DNA of 64,000 bases, taken from contig NW_024468916.1 of assembly GCF_011745365.1 (NCBI RefSeq), positions 2,897,630-2,961,629 of the forward strand, given 5' to 3'. The notes below the pieces were generated by a model. The model saw only the letters and a list, made by a program, of their open reading frames with translations. It ran no database searches and was not told where the DNA came from. The position numbers and the translations under genes are program-made. Below, piece after piece: positions 21,264-32,947 of the stretch. This stretch comes from Cryphonectria parasitica EP155 (taxonomy: Eukaryota; Ascomycota; Sordariomycetes; Diaporthales; Cryphonectriaceae). How positions within the stretch are numbered: the first letter of the stretch is position 1; every line of letters begins with the position of its first letter.

Positions 21264-22433
21264 ATGTCACCTGGATCAGTACGCAGCCCTCCGACCGGAG
21301 TTTACGTCCCCGTCCCGACTTTCCTCCACCCGGCCTCGGCATCCTCAGGACTGCAAGCCAAGGTCGACGTCGAGACCCAGGTCAAGCACTCGATTTTCCT
21401 GGCCAAGAACGGCATCAGAGGTCTTGTGCTGCTCGGGTCGACCGGCGAGGCCATCCACCTCAACAAACAGGAGCGCTTCGACCTCGTCGCAGGTTGCAGG
21501 AAGGGACTCGACGATGCTGGCTTTACAGACTACCCCATCATGGCGGGCGTACTGACCAACGGCGTCGATGAGACGCTGGAGTGGCTGCACGATTATGCAA
21601 AGGCCGGCGCGCAGTGGGGGCTTGTGCTGGTGCCTGGGTACTTTGGCACGGCTGGTAACCAGGCCAACATCCAGGAATGGTACACGGTGATTGCGGATAA
21701 CAGCCCCATTCCGATTCTCATGTGAGTGTATCCTGACTGAAAAACGAACCTCTACCCCGTGTTTTTGTTCATTTCCTCTTCATGCAAACCATTTGGGCAC
21801 AGTAAAAGAAAAGGGCAAGACTAACAATTGTCACAGCTACAATTACCCTGGCGTTACCAACAATGTCGTGGTCGCGCCTGAGACGTACACGGCTCTGGCG
21901 CAACACCCCAACATTGTTGGATGCAAGATGTAAGAGAAGCCTGCTTTTCTTTGACAACCAATAACAATTTTTTTCTTTCTCTGACAAACCCGTGCAGGTC
22001 CCATGGCAACGTGTCTCACCACGTCCAAGTCTCTCTAGACCCAGCAATCGACCACAACAAGTTCAAAGTCTACAGCGGGTTCGGCCAGCAGCTCGGCCCT
22101 ATCGTGCTCTTCGGGGCGGCAGGTGTGATCGATGGCCTCTCCGCCATCTATCCCAAGACCGTCGTCAGGCTGATGAACCTCGCCGAGAAGAGACCGGTCG
22201 AGCCTGACGCGCTGGCTGAGGTGCAGAGACTCCAGTACGTGGTTAGCAAGGCGGAGGAGTACATTGGCAAGACGGGTATTGTCGGCATCAAGGAGGCTGT
22301 CTACCGCGTGACGGGCATGGGAACCTTGGAGGGCGGCAGATTACCCCTTAAGGGGAAGTTGGCGGATGGGGAGTGGGAGAGGCTGAGGGCGCAGTATCTT
22401 GCTGATGTTGAGGCTTCTGAAAAGAGCTTGTAG
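21264..22433 (+). CDS. DHDPS/NAL-family aldolase (2-keto-3-deoxy acid or 4-hydroxy-2-oxoglutarate aldolase-like)
   Basis: Three exons (21264-21721, 21837-21929, 21998-22433) give 328 residues with the class I TIM-barrel aldolase pattern. VLLGSTGEAIHL is the carboxylate-binding loop, Tyr154 in IYNYPG the catalytic tyrosine, and Lys183 in VGCKMSHGN the Schiff-base lysine. Members split or join pyruvate and an aldehyde. It resembles the eukaryotic HOGA1 group and fungal LGA1-type aldolases rather than lysine-biosynthetic dihydrodipicolinate synthase, since fungi make lysine through aminoadipate. Given the neighbouring galactonate-dehydratase-like gene, cleavage of a 2-keto-3-deoxy sugar acid to pyruvate and glyceraldehyde is the best guess; hydroxyoxoglutarate cleavage is the alternative. 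Confidence 0.9.
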
Positions 22434-23654
22434 CTAGAGCTCTTATAGATGTGACACGGGTTCTGGTAATCAGATGCTGCACAGGCCAATGTATCCAACG
22501 GGCACTTGATTATTTTAGCGTTGAGTCATTAACCAGCAGGCAACAGAGGCAAGTTCGAATACGATATCCGATGGCTTACATTGCAACCTTGAGTAGAAAA
22601 GAGAATAGTAGAAATTAGTGCACGGTGCTTGCTACTTGCGTCATATTCCTTATGCACGCTATCAGCCTGATACTGCCAAGACCCTTTTCTACTAGGAAAC
22701 ATCTCACTAATTACTGCAGTCATCATAAATGCTAGGTGGTAAGTCCTAAGTGGTAGGACTCAAGCTACTTACCGATGACCCGTGGCGTGCTGATGTGGGG
22801 TGGATTGCAAGAATACTCAAATTCAACGAGAAAGGAAAAGAAAAAAGCAGCCAAGATGAATAGCTATCCTTTCTTGCGGCTCTATTCTTGACTTCTGTTT
22901 ATCACAAAGTCTATTATCTGGTCTAACAACCCGGTAACGAGTAAGAAAACACACACAGCATGACCTCCCCAACGAAGCGAGCTTCCGGTAATCACTATGC
23001 AACACCTCTCTCACTTCCCTCTTCTAGGCAAACTTTCTTCCAATATGCGGCTCAATAGTCTTCTCCACAACACGTCATACGATACTAATGCAAACCATCC
23101 TCAATCTGCTGATCTCGCTTACCAGCAGAGAAGAGCAACCTCCCCTCCATCACACTGCATCAAGCTTGTTGCCAAGACACGAGCCTGCAGAATCCTCATG
23201 TTCTCTGACTCTTGCCTACGCTTGGGGCCCGGAGGATCAAGAAACTCTGCGGGAAGATTGGTTGGCTCGCTCTGCACCTGTTAACAAAACCAGCTACTGC
23301 ACATGCAGAAACATCGTCGATTCCCTAGTTTGTCCAATGGTCAGCATCATGTCTCCCCCCTCCCCCTTTAATTGTTCTGGACCCCGTGTCAGGATGTGCG
23401 CGGTGATTAGGTCTCACTTTCCCCCCCACTTCTCGGTGGCTGGCCCTCGCATATAAATATGTTCCCATCAGAAGTCTCTCCCCCACACTCCTTCGTGTCC
23501 AGGATCGAGGGCGTGTGGTCGTGTTCGTTGGTGTGGCCCCCCTTCTTTCCCTTATCGACTACTCCCCGCTGCCACACTTTCTACTCTCAACACATTCGCT
23601 CGCCGAATTTCTTGACATTGTTGATACTCGTAGCCAGGGCCACTGCTGCCCAAG
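22434..23654. other. intergenic region with TATA-like element
   Basis: No gene is supported. A TATA-like sequence, tataaata, lies at 23452-23459, about 200 bp upstream of the ULD-protein start, followed by a CT-rich stretch that may be the transcription start region. Confidence 0.5.
23452..23459 (+). promoter_or_regulatory. TATA-like element of the ULD-protein gene
   Basis: The octamer tataaata lies in otherwise GC- and CT-rich sequence, about 195 bp before the ATG at 23655, followed by pyrimidine-rich sequence. The position is plausible for a fungal core promoter with a 100-150 nt leader. Confidence 0.4.
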
Positions 23655-26235
23655 ATGCCTGGCAATCCCAACTGTACCTGCGTCAGCTGCACTCTGGCCT
23701 TTGGCCAGCAGCTGGCCAACATCTTCCATACCTGGACCGAGTTGAGTTCCCAGTTTGAAAAGACAATGGCCCACATAAATTATTCCATCGAGACGAGCAA
23801 CTCGGCGCTTCGACAACTCCAGCCGTTCCTCGGTGGCAAAGGGGCATGTGATGGTGCCGCGACCGCCCCAAGCGGTGGCTCCCAGGTCTTCTCGCAAGCG
23901 GGATGGGAGGAAATCGAGGCTCTCGGCATCAAGTGTAGCCTCATCTTCAAGACAATGATCTTGCTGGTTCAAAGGGCCTCAGAGAGGCAGGCCTCTGAGG
24001 ACTCTGAATCTGACTCTGACAGTGACGACGGCAGCGACAAGGATGAAGAGGAGGACAAGTCGGACATACTCATCGGGCCGGTGCCTGACTTGTATTCACC
24101 TAAAACGTTGGGTCTCATTTCCAAAATCCGTGGCCAGCGGAAATGGTGTGAGGCTCGCTTCAAACGCTGCCACAACCAGCTCAAATGGGTCAACAAAGGC
24201 CTTTTCGTGCAGGTTCACATGGCCAAGCTTGCACAGCTGAACAATGGGTAGCGCATCTCTCCCTTCCGTCAACTGTGTTACCATTATGTCAAAGTTTGGT
24301 AATGAATAAGTGTTTACTGATACGGTCCCCACACCCGCAGCACAACTCAGCGTCAAAATGGAGCCTTCGAGTCTGAGGTCACAATCAGATCTGCCCTGTT
24401 CTACACGCGCGGCGCACAGCTGAGATTGACCAAGAAGGGGGCCGAGAAGCAGAAGAAGAACCAACGCCGTCGAGAGCGCCTCGCGAAGAAGAGAGAGAAG
24501 GAGGAAAAAGAGGATGACAATGCTTCTACTACAAGCTCTCACACATCAGGAGAGACAGTCGTCGGTGAGACGCCCACTGTGAACCACCCGCCCGGAACAG
24601 TCGGTAAGTAATCTCATTGCCGGAGCCTTCTTACAGATGCAATGCATATCGATTAATACGTGTTGATACCATAGAATCGCCACCATCAGGCATTGCCGAG
24701 ATCACTCAGGTCCAAGATGGTGTGTCTGGGAAGGGTGAGCCTGGCAACAATAGTGTAGAGTCGCCAAAGAAGCTCAACGTGGCCATGCCCGTCCAAGACA
24801 CCAAGCCTGACAAGAATGTCAAGAAAAATAGCCCTAAAAAAGTGTCCTTTACGCTCAGCCAGATGAGCCAGAACCTCTCTGATATCATGGAGGAATGGAC
24901 ACACCGCATTTTCGGCAGGTACGATGAGTTCACCAGAGACTGGCCGAGCGATGAGCTCGAGGCCTGGGTTACCCGCGGGCGGCCGTACAGCGTGCCGATC
25001 AAGGTTCCCTTTGGCCACCGGCGCCTTCAGGCCGGTCTCAAGAACATCAACGCTGTTGGCAAAGAGACCGACCTCCGGACTTTTGGTCGGTATATAGTTG
25101 GAGGGCCGCGCACACAGTACATCGTCGACGACGTGGTGTACGCGGCCAACAAGCTGCAGAGCCGAGAGAGGGTCTGTCTGGCGTTCCGGGAACTCCTTCG
25201 CGACGATGAGGCCGACTCCTTTACCGTTGTCTTCTTCTCCATACAAAAGGAGAAAGCGCCCATCTTGCTCACGGATGTGCTGGGCCGCAAGACGAGTATC
25301 CCCTTTGAGCTCGGCAAGGAGTGGGAGGTATGTGATGCAACCTTCTTTTGGAAATCTCCCCCCCCCATCACCAATCAGAAGCACATGCATGATGATTCTG
25401 TCCGAAGGAATGCTAACAGAATAAACAATGAAAAAAGAATATAAAGGATATAATCCTGGACCTCTTTGTCTCTGTTGCTGAGATCGGACCGCATATTTTG
25501 GAAGGGCATTATGACTTTTTCAATGTCAAGGGCGAGATCGTGCTCCCCCGCCTGTGGACCGACAGCGTCAAGCCCGGTGACAGCATCAACATGAGACTCT
25601 GGCCCATGGAGCTGAACCCATTGCGGCGCTTCTACCCTCAACATCCTCCGTTCCCCTTCACCAGTAATAAGGCTGAGTCCAATAATAAGGAAATGGAGAG
25701 GCGGGCCGCGCGGCTGCATAACTGCATCATTGGGATCTCACCGGGCCCGCCTGGTCGTGCACCCCATCCTGCTCGTGTCGGATACTCTGGTGAATACCCT
25801 CGAGGCCCCCGGCCGGCGATTCGCCCTCCGCCTCCGCCAGCACCCGTCAATATGGGGCGTCCACCTGCCATGATGCCACCACCGCCCATGCGGCCATCCA
25901 TGCCACCTCCGCCCATGCGACCATCCATACCGCTACGGCGGACCAAGCCATTCAGATGGCAGCGCAACCAGCTGGACGGCATGAGTCTGGCTGAGGATAA
26001 GGAGCTGTCGTTTATAGATTATGTCAGCGAGGCGGAGAAGGCCAAACGCGTTACTATTGCGGATCTCCTGACAAAGTTCACGTTTCTGACTGATGTTGTT
26101 GGCGATAAGTGTCTGGATGAGTGGAGCTGCGATTTCAGCGGGTCTGATTCTGATTCTGATTCTGGTACCGACTCCGACTACGATTCCGATTCCTCGTCGT
26201 CGTCGTCTGGAACCCATTCGATCGTGGATGATTGA
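23655..26235 (+). CDS. ubiquitin-like-domain (ULD-type) protein with disordered acidic and proline-rich regions
   Basis: Four exons (23655-24247, 24341-24603, 24675-25327, 25447-26235) give 765 residues. The N-terminus holds a cysteine cluster (CTCVSC), then a helical region that may be a signalling-type helical bundle, interrupted by an Asp/Ser/Glu tract. A Lys/Glu/Arg-rich coiled segment (about 230-260) follows. The central part contains the stretch from PILLTDVLGRKTSIPF through EGHYDFFNVKGEIVLP to MRLWPM, which matches the ubiquitin-like fold often found at the end of fungal STAND-associated proteins (Pfam ULD_2 type). Next is a proline-rich repeat (PPPPMRPSMPPPPMRPS) and a C-terminal Ser-Asp tail. 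No catalytic domain is visible; an adaptor in self/non-self or stress signalling is a guess. The ULD is split by an intron containing a C9 tract. Confidence 0.85.
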
Positions 26236-26700
26236 TGCTTGCGTGGTCTTATGTTGTTTTCTCAAAGATGGAGGGGGTTGTGATTTTGTTTTTTCTTCTA
26301 TTCTTCCTATGGTCTCGTCAAATCTGTTGGTTTTCCTTGTCAGTTTGAGTTTTGTAATGAGCCATGACCTTTTCCTAGCAATATACGAATGTTCCTCACA
26401 TTACAGATATATATACTATTCTCATCATGTTCAGTTAACGTGACGGCCTGTAGTAACTTAGTGCCAAAAAATTTATTACATTGCCCTATATCGCGGGACC
26501 TGTTTGTTGTACACACTCGTACAGCGTAGACGAAAATACAGCATTATTTTTGTTCCTTGCGCGTCGACAAGATTGCAGTAATGCTCTGTAGATACGGTGG
26601 TGTGCAATATATATATATGTACAGTGAAGTGAACGAGGTGCAGGTTTCCCACGTCAGAGAGCGGCCTCCCCTCTGTGGTTTTCTGTCATGCCCCCTCTCA
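26236..26700. other. spacer between convergent genes
   Basis: This AT-richer 465-bp spacer separates the 3' ends of the ULD gene and the mannanase. It contains a short (AT)n run near 26609-26618 and no further gene. Confidence 0.55.
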
Positions 26701-28402
26701 TCAGACTTTGGATGGGTATAGCGCGTCAATGGCCTCAATATGATCCACAACCATGCAGTCCCAGTTGCCCTCCTGATAGTAGACCGTGTTGCCGTCGTCT
26801 GAGGTCTCGCAGCTGCAGCTGGGGAGCGTGTCTCCGTACTGCCAGAAGCTGTCGCCGGCGATGCCAGTGCTGTTGAGGGCGTACTGTTGCCATGGGTTCT
26901 CGACGGTGCAGTTGTTTCCTCCACCGTACTCCTCGAGGTAGCACGGCTTGCCAGCCGCCACACAACCAGCCGCGTGGGTGGTGACCCAGAGATCGCCCCA
27001 GCTGTAGGGCTCAGCCCCTGAAATTTTAACAGACCTGGTCAGCACCGGCATTTGTTTTCTTCTCCTTCGCGGAGCGGGATAGTTGGCAAAAAAGGGCCAG
27101 TGAACTTACAGCTGTCGGGATACAAGTGGAACGTGCCAAAGTCCAGGGTGGTGATGTTCAGATCATCGGCCCAGGTGTAGCCGCCAGCATCGGTGGTGTA
27201 AGGGTACGACCCGTCACCTCCAGCCAGAGGTCCGAAACCCTCATCGCCCATGGTGACCATGTGGTTCGAGTCGAGAGACTTGATATATTGCGATGTGTTC
27301 GTGGCCCAGTTGTAGATGATAGAGCTGTCTGGTGTGTCAGTCACAGATTCCTTCTTCTTCTTCTTCTTCTTTCGAGCAGGAGCTGCAGAATTATGAAGGG
27401 AACGTACGTGTCACACCCAGTGCATCTGGGCTCGTTGGCCAGCTCCCACGCAAATACAGCTGTAGAGGTCTTGTACCTGCTGACAACGGCCTCAATGTAT
27501 GTCTGGTACTGTCCCTGGCAGGTAGAGTCAGTGAACCAAGTAGTGGCAGAGCACCCAAAGGCCGTGGTGTAGGCCGCGATGCCGCCGTAGTCACTCCAGT
27601 TGTTCACAAAGTTGATAATGAGCTTGAGGCCGTACGTCTCGGCAGCGGCGACCACGGCGTCCAGTCTCTCCAGGCCGTACTCGCCCGTGTTGATGGTGGA
27701 TCCGCTGGAGGAGAGGTACTGGAAATAGACTGTGCCGGTGGATGGGACAGAGGTGACGTCGTTGAAGCCCCAGACGCGGATGATCTTGAAGCCCGCGGTG
27801 GCCATGTGCGAGAAGACCGTGTCGACATCATCATCTGAGGTCAGGAACGAGCACCAGTAGCAGTTCGTGCCCGCGTAGTACTTGGTCACACCGTCGATGT
27901 TGAAGAGCAGCCCATCCGTGGTGGCGAAGGTGCCGCTGCTGGTGGCAGTTGAGACGGCCGATGTCGACGTCTTTGACGCGATCGAGGACGAGGTCTTGCT
28001 GGACGTCGTCACGGCAGAGGAACTAGACGTGGACAATGTTACGACGGATGCCTCTGATGAGGATGCAAGGAGATCATTCCCGCCGCCCCGCGCGTTTCCT
28101 CCTCTTCCAGACCCTTTCCGAGAACCGGGGCCAGCCCGCAACTCTAGAGGATGTAAAGAAACTACTGACGATGTGCTCGCAGTTGTCGTCGCCACCACTG
28201 AGGTGGACGTCGCCGGTGAGCTACTCGTTGCGGTCCCCGGGACACACTGGTAGTAATAAGCATTTTGTGACGAGCACTCGTAGCCAGACGTGCAGCTTGT
28301 CAGCCCAGTATAGCCGGTACCGCCGCATTGGCCATAGGCCGACTGCTGAGCCGCGGCGCCGGTGGCCAGCAGCGACAGGGCGGATGCCAGGCCCTTCCTC
28401 AT
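26701..28402 (-). CDS. secreted endo-beta-1,4-mannanase, GH5 family with N-terminal CBM1
   Basis: Three exons on the minus strand (28402-27408, 27324-27110, 27017-26701) give 508 residues. Residues 1-18 are a signal peptide (ending GAAA). A family 1 carbohydrate-binding module follows with [17 protein letters not shown] and YYYQCVPG. A Ser/Thr linker then leads to a GH5 subfamily 7 barrel: [17 protein letters not shown], the acid/base Glu in WELANEPRC and the nucleophile Glu in YLEEYGG, with HLYPDSW between. It should cut mannan backbones in plant cell walls. The linker contains an odd basic Gly/Arg patch (near residues 90-112) between two Ser/Thr tracts; an unspliced intron was tested, but no GT-AG pair keeps the frame. 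The catalytic Glu in NEPRC lies just before the first intron. Confidence 0.94.
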
Positions 28403-30894
28403 GGCTGGAGAAAGATTGCGACCAACAATCCAAGAAGGGAAGTAGGATGGTTGAAAGAAAAAGAGAGAGAAAGGGACAGAAGGAGAACGCCGATGAAGGA
28501 TGCTCTGAGGAGGTCAAACTCCACTCCGTGACCTGGAAACCAGCCAAAGAAGGGAACGAAGCCCAAGATATACCTTCGACGATGAACACACTCTCTTGAT
28601 TTACTTACTTATTACGTTCCTGAATGGGGTCGTTTCGTTTCTAACACACCCATGTGCCCCCGTTTTATCGGCAAGGTTCCCTATATTCCTGGCGCCGCTG
28701 TGGGTCCTCGTTTGCATGTCAGTACTATTGTGTCAGCGTCCGTCCCTTAATAGGAAGCCAGCGCAAAAGAAGCATAAAACCTCCGTTCTTCTTGGCGATC
28801 GAGAGGATTCATGTTGCTGGAAATGAGCAGCTGGGAAGAACAGGTATGCCGACATCATGAAAATGTCCACCAATACCGTCGAGGGCGAGTAGGTAGCGCT
28901 ACGGGTGGCGGACCGGCCTGTCACCTGAAAAGGGGTACTCGGAGCATACCGAACCGCGTCGCGCCCCATGACCGGCAAATCCGCACAACGGAGTAATGAC
29001 AACAGCGCAAAGCCAGTCCAGTCTCTGATCAGATTTCTGAGAGTCGAGTCATGCAGCAGTCGGTTACCGGCAGCCTTGGATGTCTCATGAAGCCGTCATG
29101 TCCTTCAATGTCGACTGGCGTAGACATTCTTCCCAGGATGTCATGTTGAGGTTTCCCAGCCGTGAGGTCAGAGTCTGCGGAGGATCCACAACCGCCCTCT
29201 CAATCTGACCCGTGTTTCATGGAGATTATTCTGTCAAGCAAGGAGCAATAAACGATGAAGGACATTTCTTGAGGATATTCGACCCGCAGCGCGCGCAGGG
29301 CCTGATTTCCATATGACAGATTCTGGCAAGTAAAGTCATCCGATCCTGATCAACATCGAATTACAGACACATAGGGATTCACATCTCACCGTGTGCCATT
29401 TGCATGCAGACTCTCCATATTCTTTACAGGACATTGGTAGTGTCTCAGACTATCGGGGAACTGCTGCGGCCCCACGCTTTGCCGCAGTGTGACAAACAAT
29501 TGGGCCTGTCAAGCTCTGGACCAGTCTCGAAGTCCACAGGCTCGAACCCATCGATGAGCTTTGTATTATGGACGAGTATGGCGTTGGCTGCGGTCCTTTT
29601 ACCAGCCACTCTGACCGCATAGGTATAGAAGTCGTCCAGGCGTCTTGCCGTGATGACGATGTCAATATCCGGGAGATTGAGTCTTGGGACGGAGAGCCTC
29701 GATGGCCCCGAGGGGTAAGCTTCCACTAGTACTTTCCCACCTCGAAACGATGACTAGATTCCAAGGCGGCTCCTTCTCCCCCAAGTGTCGGTGCTGTCTG
29801 GTATTCGGCAGGAACAAGGCGGTGTCCGCCATTCTGGTGACGACCCTAGACGTAGACTCTAGTATGACGCTATATCTCGGGCGTTATGTTTTTTGTGACC
29901 TATATAGTGTTGAAGCTGCCCGGGACCTCATATTCAGCCACATTCAAGACAGGCTCAAGTTTCTGATTCTGAGTGGGAAAGTAGCACTGAGTGGACTAAC
30001 CGGAGCCCGGCACGGGAAGTCGATAAACGCTTGCTTTGAGATGCCTTTCAATTGTCAATGTCGACCTATCAGTTTATTATCAGTCATCCGTGATCATCAG
30101 TTCAAGTATTCTGAAAGAGGTGGCCGAAGAGACACGTCGATGTAGGCAGGTGCCGATTCCGACCTGCCGCGAAGGGACATCTCAGTCAAATGGCGTACTT
30201 CTGGCCGAAGTGCTCATGAAGCGGTTTGGGGCCAATAGTGGGAATGTATCATTGGAAAAAATATCCCATGCAGAGACAAAGAGAGATCCTTGGGGTATCA
30301 AGGTCAAGGGAAGAAGACAGAGAGACAGCAGGCTGGCGATTCAATGTTGACGACGGTTGAGAAGAAGACAAAGATCTGCTACTGTACAGAGTCAGCACCT
30401 ACGAGGGTGGTCTCTAGGGCGGACCTAACCCTCCCTTGCCCTAACCCTGACTGAACCTCGCGTACCTGCTTGATGAGAGCCCCTCCTCTTAGCGATGACG
30501 ACCTGCCCCTCTCCTTCTTAAATCAATCTGACACCTTGAAGAGAAGGAATACAGTAAAAAATCAAGAGAAAAGCATCATGAACCCACGAAATGATGAACC
30601 AATCTAGTCTTGATCTCAATAGTCTTTGGCTCAACAGCTTTGCCACGATATACCATAATTTTAAGTAGTAGGCAGGGCTTCTCTCGCAAGCCGACACGGC
30701 ACCGAGATGACCCCGGTTCTCTGCTCGGGCGGTTCAGACTCGATCTCGTTTCAGCTTGGAGAGAGGATTACGCACACGCGACGAAAAAGAAGGGATGTGG
30801 CAACACGGCAACACGGCACAGCAGATACCACCCCATTTATCAATCAACTTTTAGTCTGCGATGAGTGGTTATCGGGTGCAAACTTTCTTGATGC
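28403..30894. other. intergenic region of about 2.5 kb
   Basis: It holds the mannanase promoter and no gene that I can support. Overlapping frames of 70-150 codons occur around 29400-30350 on both strands, but none shows family motifs or intron-bounded continuation. A short ccctaaccctgac near 30438 resembles telomere repeats but is a single partial copy. Confidence 0.5.
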
Positions 30895-32947
30895 ATGCCA
30901 AGCCAACGACGCCTGTCTAAAGCGGTGACTGTGCTGGAGATGGCTGGTCCAGATGCGCTACTACGAGACCCTGAGAGCTGCGTGAGGCAGACAACCGCCG
31001 ACGAAAGCGCACACAAGGCGTTCGAGAAGGCCAGAGACAACCCCGACGAGGTGAGAGCGGCATCATCACAGCCGTCGTCGATGGGAAGCGCCGATGAGAC
31101 GGGCTTCAATGGACACGGCAGCCTCGTGTTGGAGAGGCTCAAGAGACGCTTGCCACCGTCTATCCAGCGCAGGTCAGATGCCATCTGTACCTATCTGAAG
31201 GGACCCGACCCCCCCAGGATCTGGAAGATACGACCAATTCTGCCTCGTCTTCAGCATCTGCCGCTGCGGCTGGTGGACAAGTTCTGCCCTAGACAGTGGC
31301 AGCGCATTCTGGCCCTCTTCCTCTTTTACGTCTGCTGGATCGCCACCTTTGGTGCTGTGCTCCACAAGTCGGCGGTGGCTGATGATGTGAACGGCTATGG
31401 CCAACCAGTTCAAATACAGTGCGGCGGCGTATTCTGGTTTGGCTTCCTTTCCCCCCCCCCCCCTGCCCTGTGGTTCAATTCTTGGGCTTGATTTCCATTG
31501 GTTGTACTGACACGTGAGGAACAGGGAGGAGAATAACGATTGTGGGCTCAATGGCACAGATTGCCTGCCCTTCGCAGACAGCTCGTTCGCCTTCCGATGT
31601 CCTGCGAACTGTATCAGTGAGGAGGTGCAGAATCCTCGTGCAGTCGGCGCGCAAGAAGTCATCTATGAGCCACTGGTGGTCGGCGGCCCAACTTCGGATG
31701 GAACCCATGACTTTACGTACCGCGGCGATTCTTTCATATGCTCTGCCGCCATTCATGCTGGTGTCATCGCCAACGGCGTAGGCGGCTGTGGTGTCGTGTC
31801 CCTCATTGGTCAGCAGAGCAACTATCCCTCGGTGACACGGAACGGCATCTCGAGCATCGGGTTCGACTCGAGCTTCCCATCGTCTTTCACTTTTACGTCG
31901 ACGACTGCTTCCTGCAGGGACCTCTCATGGGACTTGCTCGCCGTTTCTGTCGTGTACACGACACTGCTGTCCCTGTTCACCCGATCTGCCTCGGTGTTCT
32001 TCTACACGACGGTTGTCGGGTGTTACCTCCAGGCGGCGCTGGCTACGGACACGCCCGAGTACGCCAGCATTGCGACGCTGGTGTCGACAGCTATTGGCAA
32101 GCTCCTGCCAGCGCTGTTCATCGCGATGGTCATGTATAGGCTCTATATCCGGCGTACCTTGCACGACCTGACCGCCCAGGTCGAGAAGACGATCCTGTGG
32201 CTCGGTCCATGCTGGGTGGCCGTGCTGGCGGACTACACCTTCGAGCTGATCCCGCTCGAGAGGCTCACAGAACACGATCTCCGGCAGGAACCAGGCGGGC
32301 TGGCCTCGCTCATCATCATCGTGGTCGTCCTGCTCTGCGCCTTTATCGGACAGGCATGGGCTTTCAGGCGAGAGGGACGGCTGCTGCGGTACCTGGCGCT
32401 CTACGTGAGCCTGGGCATCACCATCGGCCTCCTGGCCGCCATACCACAGGAGGACCTCCGTCTGCACCACTACATTCTGGGGCTCCTCCTCATCCCTGGC
32501 ACCTCGCTGCAGACCCGGCCCAGCCTGGTTTATCAAGGCATCCTCGTAGGGCTCTTCATCAACGGCGTGGCCAAATGGGGCTTCGACGCGATCCTGCAGA
32601 CGGCCGCAGAGCTGCAGGGCGACGCGCTGGACGGCTCGGCGCTGCCCGTGATCACAGCGCTCAATGCGACGGTGTCCAGCATCACCTTCACGTGGCCTGG
32701 CGTTCCTGCGGGCTGGAACGGGACCAGCGTCCTCGTCAATGACGTGGAGCGCTACCGAGACTACTCGTCCAGCCAGGACGAGCGCTCCTTTACCTGGCAG
32801 AGAGCGATCGCCGGGGAGCCCGAGTACTTTCGGTTTGGGTTCTTTGCGCTATCAGCAGCGTATGGGCTGGAGACGGGCGACTATACCATGGGTGGCACCT
32901 GGCTTGCAAATGGGACATGGATACAGATGGCCGCAGGGGCAACGTGA
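30895..32947 (+). CDS. LCCL-domain membrane protein
   Basis: Two exons (30895-31436, 31525-32947) give 654 residues; an ATG at 30940 is an alternative start. After a charged N-terminus comes a basic patch, one transmembrane helix near residue 145-160 (ILALFLFYVCWIATFGAVL), and then an LCCL domain. Its landmarks are CGGVFW, CGLNGTDCLPF, FRCPANC, LVVGG, YRGDSFICSAAIHAG and GGCGVV. The intron interrupts the domain at the conserved Trp. The C-terminal half contains about seven further hydrophobic helices (VVYTTLLSLF, LLPALFIAMVMY, ASLIIIVVVLLCAFI, LALYVSLGITIGLL and others). Fungal LCCL membrane proteins of this plan are conserved, but their function is unknown; a plasma-membrane or endomembrane surface protein is likely. 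The intron contains a C13 tract. Confidence 0.9.

Noticed and set aside
21264..22433. Calling the aldolase a lysine-biosynthetic dihydrodipicolinate synthase
   Set aside because: Fungi make lysine through aminoadipate, and the neighbours point to sugar-acid catabolism.
29540..29560. Minus-strand gggttcgagcc resembling a tRNA B box
   Set aside because: The flanking bases do not form a T-arm stem and no A box or acceptor stem is found.
29404..30350. Overlapping open frames of 70-150 codons on both strands, suggesting a hidden gene
   Set aside because: None shows family motifs, biased codon use or matching splice sites, and both strands are equally open.
30430..30450. ccctaaccctgac resembling a telomere repeat
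   Set aside because: Only about two partial units; no array, so chance is the best explanation.
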